A stretch of 64,000 bases of DNA from NCBI GenBank assembly GCA_028673005.1, contig CM054116.1, forward strand, positions 96,574,207 to 96,638,206, given 5' to 3'. Position 1 is the stretch's first letter. Each line of letters begins with the position of its first letter. Made by a program: the position numbers and the translations under genes. The stretch comes from Tanypteryx hageni (Eukaryota; Arthropoda; Insecta; Odonata; Petaluridae). This document shows positions 12,880 through 58,531 of this stretch, piece by piece. The notes under the pieces were generated by a model. The model was not told the origin of the DNA and did no database searches. It saw nothing but the letters and a program-made list of their open reading frames with translations.

Positions 12880-13392
12880 ATCCTATATTTCTTTATCTCC
12901 CCTCTCATTCTCCCTTCACAATCTTCCCTCCCATTCTCTCCCCCTCCCATTATCTCCATCATTCTCTTCCTCCCATTCTCTCTCCCTTCAATTTTCTCAC
13001 TCTCCCATTCTCTCTCCCTCTCTCTTTAGTGAATCTCAGTAGATTTTGCAGGTTTCTCACGCACCCCTTCTTGCGTGGGTGTTTTCCTACAGTGGGTTTT
13101 TACATGGATTTCATTATTCAGCAGTCCATATTTTTTCCCACAAAATCACATCTTTCCTTTTCCAATACTCGTATTTTTATTGTTACTTGTATTTACATTT
13201 ATAATGTTGTGTGTATTATTATATGTTTCATGATAAGGGGATAGGTGGAAGATGGGACTTCTTAGTCTCAATCTCGCCCCAAATAAAAACCACGTCAATA
13301 AATCAATATCCCTTCCTCCCATTCTCTCTCTCCCTTTCTCTTTCTCTCTTCCCCCCCATTCTCCCACCCTCATTCTTCCTCCCTTCCCCTTA
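12880..13392. repeat. CT-rich degenerate microsatellite with related unique spacer
   Basis: Two pyrimidine-rich tracts (about 12880-13025 and 13308-13392), rich in ctccc and ctctctc, flank a 280-bp segment. The phrase aatctcgccccaaataaa just before the second tract is close to aatttcgcccgaataaa found at about 31630 beside the large CT array, so the two arrays belong to one repeat family. Confidence 0.7.
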
Positions 13393-14507
13393 TTAGTGTT
13401 TTAATATTTGAAACTGAAGTAACAGCTTTCTTATTTACATGGTTAATTAACTGGCCTTGATTTCATTTCGATGTTATAGGCTTACGATGTTGAGTTTGGC
13501 AACAATATCAGTCACCATGGAAAGGAAAACTTTTTCATTAAAAAAACTCGAGATTTTGTAGTTTAAAGCTCAATTTTGGAAAAATTCGATCCGTATTTGA
13601 AATTTCACCAAAGGAAAATGAAACCTCATGTATTCTTTGTCCTTGAGTTCAAGTCCTGACTTTGTACAATGGTTTTTAGTAATTTTATTTTATTTTTTTA
13701 ATAAAATAAGTTGCAAGTTGGTCGGCTGACCAGGTGGCAATGTAAATAAATACACAACCGAGTCACTCAATATATATAATACAAAATGCATCAAATTCCA
13801 AACAATTACTACTAACATGTGTTTACACAAAGTATACGGAAGGCAGCCTCGTTCATTATATCTCGAATTATATTACATTTTATACAGAAAATACATTTCG
13901 GGCATACATACTGAATCTTTTCATCATCTAATTGTTAAAACTTTTCCATTAAATAAGGGTGGATTATAATAATAATTATTATTACATTTACAATAATATT
14001 GTCATTCTTTCTGCTGCAAGAAGGGATTTTCCCTGGCAGCAACGATTCCTGTAAAATTTTTATACAATAAACCCGTATATATAGAAAAAAACAAGTACAA
14101 ACACGCATAATAATAATAACCTCTGGAGTCAGACTTTTATGCATTCATGGTAGACCTTCACGGTCACCGTTACAGTACCAGGGCCATCTTAAGTCCCAGC
14201 CGTACTTCGCCCCAACAAGCAATCCACTACTTCCTCGAACTCGTTCGTCATAAATAATTTTACATTTCTTGATAAGTAATTGAAGAGCTCTTCAGGCAAA
14301 TCGTTCCATTCCTTTACCCCTCGGTTAATAAATGAGTATTTCCCTGCATCACTCTTCTGTTTCCTTAGCTTATTTTGTATCTGTGATCCTGTCTACCTAT
14401 ATAATCTGGATCATCTAGTCTCTTGCTTAAATCAACCCATGCCCATTCTGTCTTTATTGCCTGAAATATTCCTCCTAGTCTGTTAATTTTCCATCTGCTC
14501 TCTAAGG

Positions 14508-15778
14508 CAGCGTTTCTCAAACAGTGATCCGCGAGATACCTCCAGGGGCTTCACCAAGCGCTCGCAGTAAAAAATGCCAGCCTCGCTCAGAAATGTCCTT
14601 GACGAGGCCATAAAAACCCTAAATTTCGCTAAATCTCAACACCTGAAAACACGGCTTTTTAATATTTTGTGCAACGAGATGGGGAGCATTCATAAAGTCT
14701 TACTGCTCCATATGGAAGTGCGATGGCTGTCTCAAGGGAAAGCACTTCTGCGACTGTTGGAGCTGTGGGCTGATCTGGCCGCTTGCTTCATAAAACACCG
14801 GTTATACTTGGAAGAACGACTGAAAGACAAGCTATGGTTGTTCCGGCTTGGATACCTAGCGGGCATTTCCACAAAACTAAACGAAATGAATCTGTCACTT
14901 CAAGGAAAACAGGCAAGTGTTCACAGCCAATGACATAATTCGAGCTTTTAAGCGGAAATTAGAATTTTGGACCACTTGCCACCGCCACCATGAACTTGAC
15001 AGCTTCTCAATACTTAAGGACTTCATTGACGAGACTGATGGCGACATTAAAGAATGTGGTATGTTGATGTTGTGTGACGAAATTTGTCAGCATCTGGAAG
15101 ACATGCATAACTCGGTCAAGCAGTATTTCCCAGATGAGCAAGACGAGAAGTTGAAAAATGATTTATGGGTTAAAAATCCATTCAAATTTCGGGCAAGGCC
15201 AGAAGAATTCACTATAACAGACTACGAAATGTTCATTGACATGATTTTGGATTCCTCAATAAAACTAACCTTTGAAAAACTACCACTAACGGAATTTTGG
15301 TGTAGTATCAGAGAAGAATATCCACGGTTATCGAAGAAAGCTGTTAAAATACTCCTTCCTTTCACCACTTATCTGTGTGAGACCAGATTTTCTTTATACA
15401 CTTCAACCAAAACTAAATACTGTAACAGACTGGATGCAGAAGCAGACATGCGAATCCAACTTTCTTCTATTATGCCAGACATTAAAGAACTTTGTAAGAA
15501 TAGAAAGCAAGCCCACTCTTCACACTAAAAATAATGATTGTTTTTAATTTTGGACAAAATGCAGTAATTTCTCTTAAAAAATGTTGTTTTAATGTCTGAA
15601 TAAAAAGTATTGTACTTATTATTTATGAATATAACCACATGAGTTAATAAATATATTTACAAAATTTTGAGGTCTAATGCGGCCAACACACACACACAAA
15701 TAGTGGATCATTGGGCCTCCGCATTAAATTTTTAAGCATGTAAAGGGCTTCCAAGCCCAAAAAGTTTGAGAACCTCTG
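14508..15778 (+). mobile_element. hAT transposon (ZBED5/SCAND3-like), truncated
   Basis: The left end cagcgtttctcaaacagtg (14508 on) and inverted right end aaagtttgagaacctctg (to 15778) are flanked by ctctaagg (14500-14507) and ctcttagg (15779-15786), 7 of 8 bases equal. The 1271-bp body carries the second half of a transposase (14574-15528). It lies inside the carboxyl-terminal part of the antisense non-LTR element. Confidence 0.9.
14574..15528 (+). pseudogene. hAT transposase of the ZBED5/SCAND3/FAM200 type, 5-truncated and frameshifted
   Basis: Two overlapping frames (to about 14933, and from about 14917) join by a frameshift after LNEMNLSLQGKQ. The first holds the helical block LLLHMEVRWLSQGKALLRLL with the typical VRWLS signature. 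The second holds KRKLEFW and, near the end, LPFTTYLCETRFS followed by KTKYCNRLDAEADMRIQLS, the hAT dimerisation (hATC) region. The amino end with the BED zinc finger and the first catalytic Asp is missing. The frame ends at PSH-like AHSSH. Otherwise little decay, so the element is moderately young. Confidence 0.88.
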
Positions 15779-16398
15779 CTCTTAGGTATCCCAACCTAGC
15801 GTTTTCAGCATATCGGTTACACTATCTTCTTTCCTATATTTTCCTAAAACTTACCTAGCAGTCCTACGCTGCACCTTTTCGATTTTCTTGACTAATCCTA
15901 CCTACTGTTGCTTTCTTCCAGTTGTACAGCATGTAGTTATTGTTTAAAGTTGCTATGAATAATGTTCTCAAATAAGCTACGAGTCTTTCCCTAACTTCAA
16001 AGCATCACTTGGTATATTGTCTGGACCTCTTGATTTGTTTTTTCTCAAACCTTTGATTTTATTTTAAATATCCCGATTTACAATTTTTATGCATTCAATG
16101 TTGTCTGAATTTATCGGCAGATTAATGGCGAGATTTGATCTATTACATAAATTTTGTTTAGTTTTACTTCTAAAAACACTAGAAAACCAGACTTTGAATT
16201 TGTCCGTTATATCTTCTTCGTTTGCAATAAGCTCTCCCTTTTTATTCTTAATCATTATTATTTTTCTTTATCCCCTCTTTTCTTCCTAATATATTTATAG
16301 AACTTGTTTGGATTATCTTTATTTAACATATCTGCTAAATACTTCTGGTGGTCAGCTTTCTTCTCTCTTGCTAATTTTGTAATTAAATCCCTATATAT

Positions 16399-17380
16399 CA
16401 GGGGTGGCCAACAGGTCGATCGCGGAGCCATTTTCGGTCGATCACGGCAGTGTTCGCAATTTCCGTAATTTCATAATTTGTTGAGTGAAATAATAAATTT
16501 TCTTCAACAAAGAAACGATGAATACAAGAATTTGTATGATGAAAGCTGGCTCTGTGATCTAGCGTTTCTAACAGATTTTACAGGTAAATTGAGCGTTTTG
16601 AATTTACTGCAAGGAAGAAATAAGACCATAAGTGAGATGATTAGTAGTGTTAACGCTTATAAAAATCAATTTCCAATGTTGATCAGCGATCTCCAAAAAC
16701 AAAACTTTGATCACTTTCCAAATATGAAAGACCATTTGCAAAAATATCCTAGTTTTATTTTTACGCCTGAAAAACACACAGTAGAAATTAAAGGCGTTAT
16801 GGAGGACTTGTCAGATTCAACGATTTTTAAAAAATCGAAGATGTTGTTCAGTATCTTTCTTTTCCATTTAAAGCTTATTTAAATACAAAGCATATTGCGG
16901 AAAAAATTGCTGACATTTTCCACGTGGAGAAAACTATACTTGAAAACGAAATTATAACACGGCAATCTGATCTATTCTTAAGAGCTAGGGAGTCAGGAGA
17001 AGGCTTTTGGAAGTATATTAGTTGTGAAAAATATTCAAACATTAGAAAATGTAGTGAATATATCCATTTTTGTTTTGGATCCACATACTTATGTGAATCA
17101 GCGTTTTCATATTTAAAGCTAACGAAGACGAAGCATCGTTCCTTGCTTACCGATTTCCATACTGAAGATGCCTTAAGATTGTCCTTGTCGAGGTACACGC
17201 CCCACTATGAAAGCTTAGCAGAACATATGAAGACACAAACTTCTCATTAATTAAAATTAAAAGTTATCTTCATTTTTTTAATATTTATATTTCAAAATGT
17301 TTATTTTGAAGTGTTCTTCATTTATCAATAACTTCAATAAACTTTGTTCTATCAAAACTTGTATATTTTGAAATGAGTAA
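16399..17380 (+). mobile_element. hAT transposon (GTF2IRD2-like), right end not found
   Basis: A left terminus caggggtggccaacagg followed by tcgatcgcgg starts at 16399. The body holds a broken transposase (16478-17250). I found no inverted partner near 17250-17400, so the right border is approximate, and no target duplication could be matched. It sits inside the antisense non-LTR element between its endonuclease and linker regions. Confidence 0.75.
16478..17250 (+). pseudogene. hAT transposase, general transcription factor II-I repeat (GTF2IRD2)-like
   Basis: The first frame (16478-16882) holds WLCDLAFLTDFTGKLSVLN and LQGRNKTISEMI, matching the central part of GTF2IRD2-type transposases. A frameshift near 16870 leads to FKAYLNTKHIAEKIADIF and then the frame to 17250 with FWKYISCEKYSNIRK and GSTYLCESAFSYLKLTKTKH, the hATC domain. 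The amino part is absent. The short product and frameshift make it non-functional. Confidence 0.85.
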
Positions 17381-18741
17381 TTTTTATTTTCCCTTTATAC
17401 TTGTATTTAATAATTGCATTAAAAGGTTTTTCGTCATGTCAAGTAGTCTTCTCCTCTATGGATAAGCTTGTGTGCTTTCCTTACCTTTCTTTTCAATTTC
17501 CTAACCTTATCATTATAATATTCGGGATCAGGATTATTTTTAATATGTACTTTTGGAATATATGTCTCTACCCTTCATTTATTATAGCCCTGAACTCTAG
17601 CTTCATTTTTCCCACACTTTCCCCTCTACCTGCCCACTGTGCAAACCTTTCTTTCAAAAATTGCTGGAAGCTTACGCTGTCGCCTTTACTATATTGCCAA
17701 ATGATTGCCTTGTAGCTATTTAATGTGCTTCTTGGCACAGCTCAATCTAATTCTAAAGTTACAGCCTCATGGTCGCTTATGCCTGGCATAGTTTTAGAGG
17801 TAATTAGTGATGCATACAGCCTTACAAGAAATATATCCAGAGTATTACCTGCTGGCATTGGTTCTTCGATTACCTGTGTAAAGCCCCCCTCCCTAATTAT
17901 CTGCTGCGTTACCCTTTCAGTTAGCCATGGGTAAATTAAAGTTTCCCACGATGACTGTTTTTCTATGGATTTAGTGACGTCATTTCTAACATTATTTCCA
18001 ACAAATGAAAATTGTCCCCTGGTTTTCTATAGGCTGCTATTACCTCGAGATTTTTCTTATTGCTGGGGTTTATCACTTTGACACACATCATCTCGCAATC
18101 CTCCCTTACCAATTCAAGAGCACTTTTAATATTATTTTTTACACAAATAAATATACCTCCTTCCCTAGAATCACGATCTCTTCTATAGACTACGAAAGTT
18201 ATTGGAAAAATTTCACTAGAATTAATTTCTTCTTATAGCCATGACTCCGTCCCAATAACTATGTCAGGATTGCAAGCATCGATCAAATGAAAAATTTTCT
18301 AGTTTATTATAGTTACTCTGACAATTAGCCTGAAGAACTCTCAAACACTATTCTCTATGAAATTTTTGGATTATGGGGCAACAGTATTTTTACTTATTTC
18401 CTTATATCTGCTGGTCCTACAATTTTCACCTCTTAAAACGTCCTTCAGTTTCCCTGCATTTCACATCTATTAATAACATTTAACACTAGATTACCAAGTT
18501 TGTGACTCCCTCCCCTATTTAAATGCAGTCTGTCTCTACCAAGATCATTCTCTCCTAGCCAACCATTTGGATCCACAAAATTAAATCTTTTTTGCTACAA
18601 ACCCATTCGATTCCAGCATTTATGTAGTCTATCCATCTATTCATTACTTCCTTTCTCCTTACAATTCCACTCACTATGATTTTTGCTCTTTTAAACAAAT
18701 GAAATGAAACAAATGAAAAATAGTCAACACTCATCTCCATG

Positions 18742-19000
18742 AAATTGATGGAATAATATGGTCCGAAGATCCTATGCAGACAGGCATAAGCTGTCAAGGT
18801 GGGAATAATTTTGAAACGAGAAAAAAGTCTGCTATGACCAGGAATCGAACCCGGGTCTCCACTTGCCGGGCTGATATTCTACCTCTGAACTATCGTAGCA
18901 GAACAATTTGTTTGTTCTGCTACGATAGTTCAGAGGTAACTGGAGACCCGGGTTCGATTCCCGGTCATAGCAGACTTTTTTCTCGTTTCAAAATTATTCC
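18742..19000. mobile_element. SINE-like insertion with 14-bp direct repeats and tRNA-like hairpin
   Basis: The 14-bp word cactcatctccatg occurs at 18728-18741 and again at 19001-19014, as expected for a target duplication from LINE-style retroposition. Between them lies unique DNA followed by an inverted repeat (18799-18905 with about 18908-19003) whose arms each contain a tRNA-like sequence. The right arm lacks about 16 bases of the anticodon region. The inverted arms include gtgggaataattttgaaacg and its complement. Confidence 0.6.
18830..18900 (-). pseudogene. tRNA-like sequence related to tRNA-Gly
   Basis: The reverse complement starts TGCTACGATAGTTCAGAGGT and ends GGTTCGATTCCTGGTCATAGCA-like. 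It folds as a 71-nt tRNA with a 7-bp acceptor stem (one C-A mismatch), A box, and B box GGTTCGATTCC. The layout follows eukaryotic tRNA-Gly(GCC) as I recall it, but the anticodon loop reads CCGGCAA, with C instead of the expected U at position 33, and the anticodon stem has a mismatch. It is probably a tRNA-derived repeat, not a working tRNA. A truncated inverted copy is at 18918-18972. Confidence 0.65.
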
Positions 19001-19185
19001 CACTCATCTCCATGTTTTTAAATAGGGAAAATGAAACCAGAAACTATAAAAAAAAATAAGTAAATTTGTCAAATGAACTGGTTTCAAAACCAAACTACCA
19101 CCATATACTCTTTATTGCTGTTAAAATGACACATTCCACTTGTCTCTATGTTACCTTGTTTTTGAGTAATGTATACATAATTATA

Positions 19186-21673
19186 CAGGTAACTCTCCTT
19201 CAACGAACGTTGGCTGAATGAATGTTCGCTTTAACGAAATAAATAACATGTATCTAACTCAGATGTTCTTGGGGTCACAAAGACCCTCTTGTTTACCCAT
19301 GAATTCTTCATGTCTACTTGATAACGCATTTTTCCTATCACCTGCATTTCTTGAGGGACTTAATATGACGTCACCAAACGTGGTGTTTGTTACTCAAAAT
19401 ATATTTACAAATATCCACTTAGACTTGAAGGACCTCTTGTATACTGATAAGGAGGAAGTGCTCTATGCTGTTTCCTACTATGTTCGGTCGCATTCATTTT
19501 CTTGCGGTTCATACATAATTGTTTCATCACGAGGATTTGTTTTCAAGCCATTGCCATGGCCACATTTATTGTACTTGCTCTAACTTTTCTCATAAATGTT
19601 CAACTTTTGGTTAATTACACTAGTCAACAAGGTTTTGGTAACATGAATGAAAGCTAACTTTTTACAATAATTCTGGCAGGCTCATTCCATATCTGGACTT
19701 AAAACTTTTGCACCACGTTACAGTTTAGAAAAAACAGTAATAATGACCATTTGTCAAATTTTTGTAAAAATAAGCATTTCTTACTAAATGTTGACAGAAC
19801 TGGTGGGTATAACATGAGTGTTGGCAGAACTGAAGGATAGAGAGGAAGTAAGAGTGTGATATCGTAACAAGCATATGCATTTTAGGCATCAGTCTCATTG
19901 TTTTTCTGTGAATTTGAGTTCTGCAGATAGAGAAAGGTCACCAACGCGGCTGTGTGAATTCGCCAGACAATTTTTGTTGTGTGTGGACAGTTTACAGCAA
20001 AATCACAATGTTTATCTATAACAAAGACGGTAAAACAAGCCTGTTATTTGTATTCTGGTTGTCATTTGGGAGATCAAGATATAATTTGGGCACTGCATGT
20101 ATGTTGCATAATGTGCTATGTAAACCTGACAGAATGGATGAAAGGAAAGAAGAAGAGCATGCCATTTGCTGTTCCAATGATCTGGCATGAAACAACCAGC
20201 CACCTTGAAGACTGCTATTTCTGTCTTACAAAAATTGAGGGTTTTTCGAGGAGAAGAAAAATAAAATAGATTATCCAAACATCCCATCTGCAATGAAGCC
20301 TTTGCTGCACAGAGATCTTCCTATTTCTGTTCCACCACCTATGCTTTGAGCAAAAATAGTGATGGTTTTGCATACTTAAAAGGAAAGTTTCCAAAACTGA
20401 GTGACACAATACTCAAAGAAGGTATCTTTGTTGGTCTGCAAATTAGAAAACGTTTGCATGATAACAGTTTCGAATGCAAACTAAACTCCATTGAATTAGC
20501 TGCATGGAAATCCCTTAAATCTGAAGTTCATTAGTTCCTAGGTAATAAAAGAGGAGAACTATCAACAATGGCTAGAAGAACTGTTGCATAACTAAAAAAA
20601 ATTAGGATGCCGGATGTCACTCAAAATACACTTTTTACATTCTCATTTGCACTTCTTCCAAGAGAACTTGGGTGCTTCTAGTAATGAACAGGGTGAAAGA
20701 TTCCACCAAGATATAAGTAACATGGAACATCGCTATCAAGGAAGGTTGGATCCTGCCATGATGGGTGACTATTGCTAGTTTTTGCAAAGGGAAGATGATA
20801 CTGTTCATAAGAGGAAAAATAACTTTCTCTGTAATGTATTTGGAGTCTGAATAGCATGTTTTTCTTCACTTTATATTTTTCTGAGTGTTTTTGTTATATT
20901 TGTCAACCATAATATGAGACTATGATGTTTAATTAGTGGATTCCAAGTTTATTTTCACTTAAGTTATTTGCTTCTTGTGAGAGGAAAAACTTTCTGTGAT
21001 TTGAATTGAGTCAAAACGGCGCATTTTTCATCTGGGTATTTTTTCTTGGTGTATTTTTTTATATTTGCAACCATAGTGTGAGTCTATGATATTTTAATAG
21101 TGATTCCAAGTTTCATCTCATTTAAATAACATCAATCCTTCAAACTGCATAATAGTTGATATGTAAGTTCATATATTTTGAATACAAATGAGGAGATAAC
21201 AAAAAACTGCATGCGACAAATTTTTGACTCATTTTCATGATCAGCATACTTGATTTAGTAAAAAACAGCTTATTTCGTTCATGTTATCGACAAAAAGTGA
21301 AAATTTGTTGTCCTGGGTTATTTTCCTCGAGATGTTTAAATCACGAGGAATTTTTAATTCTTTATTGACATTGTTGGGAGGTTGTTTTTCATTCAAAATT
21401 TGAATTTTTTCATATCATACAATAGATGGCACTGTACATACTTCTATGTTTGATTGTTGTTGCTTTGGTTTTCTAGTTGATCCAATATTGTAGTTGCTTT
21501 GACAGACATTTTAATAGCTATGAATTATAAATTCAAGAATAAAAAATCTTTTGTCTGGAATGCATCTGGAGTTTTAATGGGGAAGTCAATGGAAAAATAA
21601 TGATTGTTCAATGAATTTCCATTTTACAAATGCTTTTCAGAATGCATGTCGTTTGTTGAACGAGAGTTGCCTG
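19186..21673 (+). mobile_element. TIR element (TA target) carrying a broken unnamed arthropod gene
   Basis: The left end caggtaactctccttcaacg (19186 on) pairs with the inverted right end gttgaacgagagttgcctg (to 21673). TA lies on both sides (19184-19185, 21674-21675). The termini look Tigger/pogo or mariner-like. The only recognisable coding content is the pseudogene at 19955-20850; no DDE transposase was seen. Length 2488 bp. Confidence 0.8.
19955..20850 (+). pseudogene. Unnamed repeated gene family of arthropods (cysteine-rich), broken
   Basis: The frame from about 19957 reads NSPDNFCCVCGQF, then GCHLGDQDIIWALHVCC, then MPFAVPMIWHETTSHLEDCYFCL, and stops at 20268. Later frames continue the same protein: YLKGKFPKLSDTILKEGIFV (to 20534), then after a stop GCRMSLKIHFLHSHL and EQGERFHQDISNMEHRYQG, ending near MMGDYC. 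I recall this protein only as an uncharacterised family with many copies in arthropod annotations; its role is unknown. The CxxC pairs suggest zinc binding. At least three stops or frameshifts are present. Confidence 0.7.
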
Positions 21674-23125
21674 TACTTGACCAGACACTGCCTTAGACAC
21701 GCAATTATTTTTATATATCGTATGATACTTGATTCATCCCTATCTATCATAAAATAAAGACATTAGTAATACTGTATATGCTAAAGGCCTATATTGACTC
21801 TTTATCTTGATTTTTCATTGGGAAAATGTTTGGGTAAATTACTGCACATCTCACAATTTGCTAGTTTTGGTTTCTTTTGAATGTATTGCCCTTTGTGTCT
21901 TGTAACATGAATATACTGCTGATTGGATCCAGGTAATTCACCAAACTTCTTAATTGTGATGAGTAATACTATTTATAACTTAATGTACAGGCAGTGGTAT
22001 TTATTGGTGTATTTTAGTTTGGCATGTTTTAGACATACTCGGGTACAACCTCGGAGAAAAATCCGAAACTCCAGAAAAACCTATAATTAAGGGGTGTTTT
22101 TGACCCCAATTTCCAATTTTAAACACCCATAAGAATAACATTGAAAACAGTGCAGGGCTTTATAAAATTGCCTTTTTAAATTCGTTACAATTAAGATACA
22201 AAGTCAGGACATGAACTATTCTTTGGATGAAAGATTGTAGATTAATTTTTTTGAAGAGAGAATTCAAATCGGAGCAGAATCACCATAAAAAATTTTTTTA
22301 GTCAGAAAAAAGGGGATTTTTTTTCAGTTTTCTTAGAATGAAAAATATCAACGAGTCCAATGCTTTTAAATGGGAACTGGTAATCTGTATTATAATAACA
22401 TCGATTCAATACTTTTTAATAGGGAATTGATAGATTGCATTATAAACACATTGATTTCAACCAACAACATATACATATGATGTCATGATTTTAATACACT
22501 ATATATCATATTAAATAAAAAACATCATTCCTTTTAATTAAGGAGATTGATAATCAGTCCTTATATAACAAGTAATTGTTTGGTTTGTTAGCTTCCGTAG
22601 ATCAACAGTTAGTAAATATATAGTGCTAATTACATGGGGGTACTGGGTTTTATCCCCAACGAAGTATTTTTTAATTTAAAAAAGTATTTCATAAGCCAGC
22701 AGTAAAGATAAAATCAAAATTTATTTTATAAGATTCCAAATTTTGAAGTTGTGTAGCAATGGGTAATTTGCTTGTGTACAAATAAGTGTTAAATAGGTTT
22801 TCATTCCAAATTCTGTTAGCAATTGCCTATATGGTTTCTAAATGGGAATAAAAACTTGAATTATTTGAGACAATGGTTTAACCTTTTGAATCCATATTTT
22901 AATGTGGATTTAAATATTGCAGCATAGTTATAAAAATATGCATATCTTAGAATGCCTATATTATGTTAAAAATGTAACAATATAAAGCATTTTGAAAGTA
23001 ACCTGCTGAGTTTTACTCTATAATTTTGTCAAGTTTTTATTCTCAGCTTTAATATAATATCCTGTGCATTCCAGAGTAATCAAATCTGCTTAATGCATAA
23101 ATTTGTTTTTGTTCTGTCGTTTCAG
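21674..23125. other. No gene recognised (upstream intron or flank of helicase gene)
   Basis: AT-rich. The word catgggggtactgggttttat near 22635 recalls the B-box-like part of repeat family A. No amino-terminal helicase exon was recognised. Confidence 0.5.
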
Positions 23126-56498
<33,373 letters not shown>

Positions 56499-57019
56499 GT
56501 AGGTTCTCTTTTTATGTCCCTAAGGATTTTTTTGTGAAACGATTGTTAGAGGGCAATGCTTTGATTTCATCCTAACTGTAATTCCTTCCATTTTATTTAA
56601 CTTAATACCAAATTAGCTTTTAAATAGTTATATTTTTTAATAATTCTCTGAAAGAGAAATAGATGCCATGAGATTTATCACTAAAGATTGAATTTGTTGA
56701 ATTGTTACTTTGTAAATCTATGATTTGCACACAGAGTTAATATTGATATATTATGCTAGATTGATAACAAGTAGATGAAGCTTTGTAGTTAACATTTTGT
56801 ACATTTTCATTTCACTTTGGTCTGGCTGTATGGTTGGTTCACTTTAGATATACAAATGGTCAAATTCAGTATGAATGGTTTTACTAACCATTCTCATAAA
56901 ATAGATAATAAATTATTTTATTAATATAGGTAGATTAAGGTGAACGTAAAGAATGGGTGAAGGAAAGTAAAAGGACTATATTCTTGATATCTCTTGATGG
57001 GTAGTGCTCTTATTATACT

Positions 57020-58395
57020 ATATTTACCTGAATATAAGACAAATGGCTATAATAATCCAAGAGGTTGATTAGCCAAAAATTCCATATAAACAAACAAACC
57101 GAATATAAGACAAGGTTTCTTTTTGTATTTTAGCGCTTGAAAATCTAAGTCTTCTTATGTTCATGTAGTATAGAATAACTTGCATAAATCAATGATTTTA
57201 TATCAAAATGGATGATGACATTGTGGTGAGCTATGAATATTTTAACAATGGGCTCACATTTTATTTGACCCCTTTTTAGGTGCGTTTTGCTTTCAGCATA
57301 AGCACCTATTAACGTCGGTTTGTCCGTCCGCATGTTCGTTCTCAGCTTTACAGAACGGATTTTTATGAAATTTGATTGACAGTCAAAGACTAAGAAAATC
57401 ACAAAAATAAATCACGTAAGCCAATCACTTGACTTGTGACAAAAAATGAACTTGACGTTCTTAAATCTTTGGTCAAATTGAAATAGTAGAGGAAATGAGA
57501 TAACTCTACGTTACTAGTTCTACAAGTTTATTTAAAAACATTTTTAATATGACCAAAAATTTTCCAGAGTTTACTGTGTAAGTTTATTAAAGTAATTATG
57601 TAAAGTGGAAGTTATAATTGATGAATTCAGTTCAAAATCACAATTGGGCGATAAATTTTAATAACAATCACTCATACCTAATTTAATTAAAATCCATCCA
57701 GCGGTTTAGGAGATGAAAGTTGCGACTGACAGATGGACCAGATGTGCCCATAAGGCATTCCGCTATTACCAGTTCGCTGGTAAAGAATGCCTAATAAACA
57801 ATAATTTTAACAATGGGCTTGCACATTTAAAAAATTTTAACAATGGGCTCTTGCGAGCACAAGCAAGCCTATTACAGCTCACCACTCATGACATTTGTTT
57901 TGTTGCTGGTAGATGTATGCACATCCTATCTCAATGTAAAGCTGTAGTTCAGAAACTGAATGCTACATGTACTTCAATATAGCATTGTGTGGTTTAAGCT
58001 ATATAGAATAATCATTGTTAAAAGTGGGAAAGCTGTTAGTATTTGAGGAGGCTTGAGTTGTATAGGTCGGGTGTGGATTTCATATACGTTTCAACTTTTC
58101 CTTAAAAGAATTTTAAAATTAAGTGTAAAATATGGGCAAACATTCTTAAGAAGAGACTTTCTGCAATATCACAAATATCAAAATTGATGCCTAATGGTTA
58201 CAAAGTGAATTTTAAACTCCAGTGTTATAGAAGCAAATGAACTGAAATGCACCAGTTTTATGCGGAAAGCATTTCGTGAGCCCAAAGAGGGGTGCTACAA
58301 AGATTTAGAAGAGCAAGTGTACATGAAAAAATGTAATGATGGACTGCCAGTTACGTGGGAGACTATACAGCTGAAGGCCTTGGAAATAGCAACTG
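57020..58395 (+). mobile_element. Pogo/Tc5-type element relic, with repeat B insertion
   Basis: A left end like tatatttacctgaatataag (about 57020) belongs to the same terminus type as 40245. At 58260-58395 a mosaic of frames recalls RKAFRGPKEGCYKDLEEQV then GLPVTWETIQLKALEIAT, the Tc5-type helix-turn-helix of a pogo transposase. Repeat family B (about 57260-57740) interrupts it. No right end was found. Confidence 0.55.
57260..57740 (-). repeat. Repeat family B, second copy (inverted relative to 49690)
   Basis: Anchors caagrcttaccataagcac-like text: agcataagcacctattaacg, gacaaaaaatgaacttgacg and ccatccagcggtttaggag match the family B copy in inverted or local foldback arrangement. Confidence 0.55.
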
Positions 58396-58531
58396 TTTAA
58401 CCCATTAATGCCCAGATATATATCTTTCTTGCATTATTTTTGTCTTTTGATTCTAAGGTATTTCATAATCCATTAGAACTAAAAAAATAGTTATAAACAT
58501 AAATGATGACCCAAAGTAGCAGAAAAAAATA

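Larger units (their letters stand above)
13920..18330 (-). mobile_element. Decayed APE-type non-LTR retrotransposon with two hAT insertions
   Basis: Read on the minus strand from 18330 downward, the first part encodes an APE-like endonuclease relic: ACNPDIVIGTESWL, then YRRDRDSREGGIFICVKNNI, then VIAAYR. Next (16255 downward) comes the pre-RT linker (GELIANEEDITDKFKVWFSS) and NKIKGLRKNKSRGPDNIPS, the start of the reverse transcriptase. The RT centre (with YADD) is deleted. The carboxyl end follows (IEKVQRRTAR, then blocks near 14230-14500). A (att)n-like 3 prime tail lies near 13965. It looks like a CR1/L2/Jockey-group element. Two hAT elements (14508-15778 and 16399 to about 17380) are inserted in it. 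All frames are broken. Confidence 0.78.

Noticed and set aside
1..23125. Search for amino-terminal helicase exons
   Set aside because: No block resembling the usual p68 leader before the Q region (such as the PF-K-FY-HP type) with splice sites was recognised; the exons are outside the window or too diverged to see.
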